Part shown: positions 59,609-64,000 of the stretch, piece by piece
How positions within the stretch are numbered: the stretch's first letter is position 1
Layout: every line of letters starts with the position of its first letter
Source: Larix kaempferi
Lineage: Eukaryota; Streptophyta; Pinopsida; Pinales; Pinaceae
Assembly: GCA_027924585.1 (NCBI GenBank)
Contig: BSBM01000423.1
Span: 3,848,501 to 3,912,500, forward strand
DNA: 64,000 nucleotides
Direction of reading: 5' to 3'
The notes under the pieces: generated by a model
Told to the model about the DNA's origin: nothing
What the model saw: only the letters and a program-made list of their open reading frames with translations
The model's database searches: none
Program-made: the position numbers and the translations under genes

Positions 59609-60973
59609 TCATACCTCATGTACATTGGTGGGTGCCAACCATTCCCAAATTGATTCTATCTTTTCCGAATCCATTGCAATCCCTTCACCGAATATAATGT
59701 GGCCAAGGTAGTGAATCTCCTGCTTAAAGAACGAACACTTGGATAACCTCTTGTATAAATGGTTCTCTCTTAAGCATTGCAGCACTATTCTCAAGTGTTC
59801 CTCATGTTCTTCCAGTGTTCTAGAATATATCAAAATGTCATCCAAAAATACTTGCACAAATTTGTCTAAGTGTTTCCAAAATACACCATTCATTAAGTTC
59901 ATAAATACGCTCGGTGCATTTGTCAATCCAAAAGGTACTACTACAAACTCAAAGTGTCCAAATATCATCTTGAAGGAAGTATTAGGAATATCTTCACCCT
60001 TGATTCTCAATCGGTGATATCTCGACCTTAGATCTATCTTTGAGAATACTGTTTCACCTTTAATTTGATCAAAAAGGTCATCAATCCTCGGTAGATGGTA
60101 TTGATTTCTTATAGTTTCCTTGTTTAGTTGACGGTAATCAATGCAAAAATGCCACGATCTATCTTTCTTCTTGACAAAAATCACCGGTGACCCCCATGGA
60201 GATACACTAGGTCTAATCAATCCCAAATCTAATAACTCTTGAAGTTGGATCTGTAATTCTTTCAATTCCGGTACTAACATTCGGTAAGGAGTTCTTGCTA
60301 AAGGTTCTGTCCCTGGTTTCAGTTCAATAGTGAAATCTAATTCGCATTGCGGTGGTAGAACGGGTAGTGCTTCTGAAAATACATCCATGTATTCTAAAAA
60401 TAGAGTATGGTTGATTACTTCCACTTTATCCCCTTCCTTGTTCATAGCTATTTCCACATAAAGTTGGCATCCCTTCCTCATACATTTCTTTAGTTGCATG
60501 GATGAAATCATCCTTAAGGAAACTTTCCTTTTGCTTCCCATCAGTGCTCTCTTGTAACCTTCATCATCGTAAAAGGTTAACTCCTTACTTTGGCAATCCA
60601 TTACTATCGAATGTGCCTCTATCCAATCCATTCCTAGGATTATATCATAAGTTCCTAACTCTGTAGCATAAAACGACACTTTAGTAGAGCATACCCCTAA
60701 GTCGACCCCGAAATATTCGAATTTAAGACCCACTCTTTGGATACTTTTGGATGCCATTTCAATAGTGTCGAAATCCTCTTGACTGATTGCCATCATCTTA
60801 CTACATTCTAATGATTTAAATGAAATGAAACTTTCAGTGGCACTAGGGTCTACTAGTAAAGACAATACATTATCGTCTATCTTACCAATGGTCTCAAGGA
60901 CTGTAGATTGGTGCTCAGCTTGGCAATTGTTGACAGTCGCATGAATGCGGTTTGCTCGTCCCATATTAGCCAC
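59609..60973 (-). pseudogene. Element I protease and reverse transcriptase
   Basis: A 454-codon open stretch. The protease part reads [14 protein letters not shown], where DSGAT is usual, so the Ser-Gly of the active site is altered. [12 protein letters not shown] is the conserved second half. The reverse transcriptase follows with [83 protein letters not shown], and the catalytic [10 protein letters not shown] (FLDD in place of YLDD). It ends near 59609. It is one of the longest open frames in the window. Confidence 0.9.
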
Positions 60974-61998
60974 AGTGGTTTTTTGAGGTCCTTGATTTTT
61001 CCCTTGAATTCTTTTGTTCCCTTGGTTCTAACAAGGGCATTTGTGGTACAAAATCTACTGGTTTCCCAAAAGGTTTTGCATGATCATTTCTTGGTGGAGG
61101 TGGTCGATAGGGTGCTCTATATTCTCTATTGGATCTTCCACTATATGATCCCTTCCCAAAATTCTTTTGTCCATAGTGATGCTTAGGTGCATGGGAATGT
61201 TGATTGCCTTGGTCAATACTGACAAAGTTTCTACTGGGTCGTCCTTTGCTCGCAAGCACTTCTTTGGATATGAGAGCCTTTTGAACAATGTCATGCAAGG
61301 TAGAGGGAATTAAGATGCAAACTTTATCTCTGATATTCTGGTTTATCCCCAAAATGAACTTGTTGACTTTTCACTTTTCCATCGAAACGTGAGGTGCATA
61401 CCTCAGTAGTTCCATGAAACGGATTTCATATTCTTGCACCGCCCGATGCCCCTATATTAAGGCATTGAAGTCATTTAAATGTCATTCGAGGAACTCATCA
61501 GATATATAATGTCAGTGTAAGTGCTCGTCAAACAATTCCCAATAAATCTCCTCGGGTTCCAAACCTAGCTGAGGTTGTAAAGTCTTCCACCATAGGGGAG
61601 CTTCCCCTTTTCAAGTTGTAGAACTGCCATGCGTGCATTCATGTTTGATGTATAATCCCTCAATGTGAAGCACATGGCCATATTTTCCAACCATGCCTCT
61701 GCGTCAGTCCCCTCAGTGGAACCCCAAAATTCTAGAAATCTGATCTTTTCCAGTTCCTGGAGTATGTTGACTGGCGGTGGATTTGGTGGTACGACTACTT
61801 TGAGCTGTCGTTTTCACGGTCTATTCTCATAACTAAGGCTTCTGAAATTCATTGGAATCTTCTCATCATGGAAAGCAATTCTCCAGCAGGAATGGTTTCC
61901 TGCTCTTCCTGCCGCAGTGGGGTGGTTGTAGGAGTTGATGTGGGTGGAGGACATCCAATACGTCCTCTCCCTGCCCCTCTTCGTCCACGACGATCCAT
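60974..61998 (-). pseudogene. Element I gag
   Basis: The start is chosen at ATG 61998 (MDRRGRRGAGRGR), an Arg/Gly start common in chromovirus Gag. A frame change near 61850 leads into VVVPPNPPPVNILQELEKIR and FWGSTEGTDAEAWLENMAM, the gypsy capsid block, then ALISKEVLASKGRPSRN and a Gly/Tyr/Pro-rich tail. No intact zinc knuckle is seen. Several stops occur (near 61612, 61512 and 61365). Confidence 0.78.
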
Positions 61999-62131
61999 AT
62001 CCTATTTTCAATGGAAAATTCATTAGCTTTCAACATAAAATAACAATTTGTAAATGCGACAATTTAACTTAAGTAAACTTAGTCGATTTTTTTGCGGAAG
62101 ATAACATACAAGTTTTCTTGTTCCTGTCAAG

Positions 62132-62152
62132 GTTCAACCGGATCTGATACCA
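62132..62152 (-). other. Element I primer binding site
   Basis: GATCTGATACCA (62141-62152) is the complement of TGGTATCAGATC, matching the initiator Met-tRNA site over ten bases. Two spacer bases separate it from the LTR at 62155. Confidence 0.82.
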
Positions 62153-62154
62153 AA

Positions 62155-63051
62155 TGTAGCATCTGGGTCTTTAATTGAAAGAAAATGTCATGCACTTTAA
62201 AAAAAAAAAATGCATATTAATTGAACATATATGTATATAATTTGAATTATTCCCATCACTTAACATATAAATACATCCCTTGAACAAAGTGCTCAATTGC
62301 ATTCAATTAAATAAAATATAACTTGAATTGTCCTATAATAATCAAACATATAAATACTGACCTAATTCAGTAATCTAATTCAATCATATTCTGTATAATT
62401 TAATTTAAATGTGAATATAATTTGCACATAAATTGAGAATAGGAATATAAGCACTGAATTATGCTTTATTAATAACATATACATTTGAACTACATCTCTT
62501 TATTACCTCTCAAATTAAGTTATAAATATAAACATGGAACTTAGGGTAAATTATCACTCACACATCACTACACTAGTCCAAATCTAAATGAATAATAGAA
62601 TTCGTCCGTCATACATTAATGGTGCATGCTAAGTTAATTATACAACCTTAAACCTTACCTCTACCACAACTCTAACTATTTAAATCTTAGATAGTGATTA
62701 CACTCACCCTTCCAATTTCACATTACATTTTTCTAAAGATATACAGATCGCATCTCTTGAAATCCCTGTAAAATTAGCAATGGTCAAATCGCAGATAATG
62801 GTTACACTAGCCCTTTCAAATTCACATTACATTATTAAAGGATATACAGATGACATCTTTTGAAGTCCCTGCAGACATATAAAAATCGGATTAGCAATGA
62901 TCCTGCAATTATAATAAGAAATACAGATCGTATCTATCAAAATCTTGCAGGTATATAAAATAAAATAGGATTAGTAACGATTTATACAGATCACAATTTA
63001 TAATATACACGGATCACATCAAAATTCCTGTAAACCTATAGAAATCAGGTT
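62155..63051 (-). repeat. Element I 5' LTR, truncated
   Basis: Aligns with 53817-54704 and then stops abruptly after ATCAGGTTAG. The remaining 2.8 kb of the LTR is missing, along with the expected target copy. Confidence 0.82.
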
Positions 63052-64000
63052 AGGAGCGTCTTCATCAAAAGGTTCAATGTTGTTGTATATTTAATTTCAT
63101 CCTCTGTATGATTAACATATGGGCTGGTGCAAGGTAATGATACCCAATTATGACACGTTAGTTGCAATGACATGCTGGAACAACATAAATATTATAATTA
63201 AAATGAATTATTAGAGGTACCTACAAATATTTTTCAAATTAGATGTAAAAAGATGAAACGTAGAAAAACGGATAACCTTTCCAGAATATATAACTTTTAT
63301 TTATGGAAAAGTGGTATAACCACCCCAAAATGTCATTATTTTAAGATTGGTATGTTATTTTTTCTCTAAAACATAATGAACATGTTTGTGTTGGTCCACT
63401 GGTTTTTTATGTGAATTGTCAATTTGTGAGGAAAAAAATATGTAGAGGCATAGGCAATAGAAAAATATTGTGCGGGGCTATTTTTCCAAAATTTTAAAAG
63501 TTAATTTTATATTTTTTTAAAATTATGAAAGTCAGTGAATCCTTAAAACGACATGGTCGAGTGTTGATCCACCATATCATGGTCTGAACATAATCAATCA
63601 AAATGTTTTTTTAGCTTGTAGGTATTCTTGTACTCTGAACATAGGTCATTTATAGGCCAGATAAACGACTTATGTTTGTTAAAATTTTACATGAGTGCAG
63701 TTAAAAATGAATTAAACATAGAAAACAACAACAGATCTATTCAAAAAATATATTGTTAGAATCTTGACACGAAGCTCGGCAAGTGTGCGTAATTTCATCA
63801 ATAGTGCATTAGTGGAGCATATGCAGAACTAAGCTTGAAAAACATGAAGTTGCAACATTTGATGTGTTTTGCTGTAAATCAGACTGAACCTCAAGGTTTG
63901 GCAATCTGAAGCTAATACCAAACCTTCAAGGGCACCAAAACAATTTGAATCCAGACATGTGTGCATGAAAATGCGCACACGTGTAGATGCATGCATGTGT
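63052..64000 (+). other. Unassigned AT-rich sequence
   Basis: No open frame with a known motif, no LTR pair and no match to other parts of the window. CACACGTGTAGATGCATGCATG near the end is a short alternating-base stretch. It may be the true flank of the deletion that cut element I. Confidence 0.5.

Larger units (their letters stand above)
53817..63051 (-). mobile_element. Element I: chromovirus (gypsy with chromodomain)
   Basis: On the minus strand the order is LTR remnant, Met-tRNA primer site, gag, protease, reverse transcriptase, RNase H, integrase, chromodomain, purine tract and long LTR. The LTR start (TGTATGTAATGCCCC on -), long LTR and C-terminal chromodomain fit the Tekay/Del group of plant chromoviruses. 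The left flank is TGTTC (53812-53816). A second copy of the target is not found because the right LTR stops short at about 63051. Confidence 0.88.

Noticed and set aside
61908-61998. Longer start for I gag at 62023 in another frame
   Set aside because: The Arg/Gly-rich start at 61998 is typical of chromovirus Gag, while the 62023 frame is out of phase with it.
1-64000. A host gene or a novel defence-type or biosynthetic system
   Set aside because: Almost every block is accounted for by LTR retrotransposons; what remains (41401-42880, 63052-64000) is too weak to call a gene.

Overview
This is plant nuclear DNA from a large, retrotransposon-rich genome. It is a pile of nested LTR retrotransposons with no convincing host gene, tRNA, rRNA, CRISPR array or bacterial-type operon. 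The elements use plant-type primer sites (initiator Met-tRNA for the copia and chromovirus elements) and carry plant Ty1/copia, Ty3/gypsy and chromovirus proteins. A gymnosperm or other large plant genome is plausible, but the sequence does not fix the species. Every pol gene seen is broken by stops or frameshifts.

Layout. I use letters for the elements. H is a Ty3/gypsy element on +: an integrase fragment at 46244-46347 and 49415-50620, a 3' untranslated region to 52495, and a 3' LTR from 52496. B, a gag-only gypsy-like element, lies upstream of and within H as a tandem array (LTR, internal 1, LTR, internal 2, LTR) from 587 to 46243. The first and middle B LTRs carry a copia insertion (C' and C) at the same base; the last does not. 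Into this array went A (1236-11446, gag-protease gypsy element without reverse transcriptase, duplicated target TACTC), C (16332-26708, gag-only copia on -), D inside C (18561-25879, copia on -, target TAGAC), E (30073-37208, copia on +, target GTCAT/GTAAT) and F (37965-44761, copia on -, target CATAA). D, E and F belong to one copia family. G (46348-49409, non-coding copia-type element, target ACCCC) sits inside H about 100 bp from the end of the B array.

To the right of H is a copia gag-protease fragment J (about 53390-53816), cut by I (53817-63051), a chromovirus on - with a very long 3' LTR (about 3.7 kb) and a truncated 5' LTR. The last 950 bp have no recognisable gene.

History inferred from nesting: H, then B into H, C into one B LTR, unequal recombination making the B-C tandem, then D, A, E and F; G went into H independently. 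A, B, C and G lack reverse transcriptase and would have needed proteins from other elements. D, E, F, H and I descend from autonomous elements but are now decayed. The most interesting points are the tandem array with a shared insertion, the acidic second ORF of B, the dyad-rich minisatellites in the 3' regions of the D/E/F family, and an intron-like foreign segment inside F.
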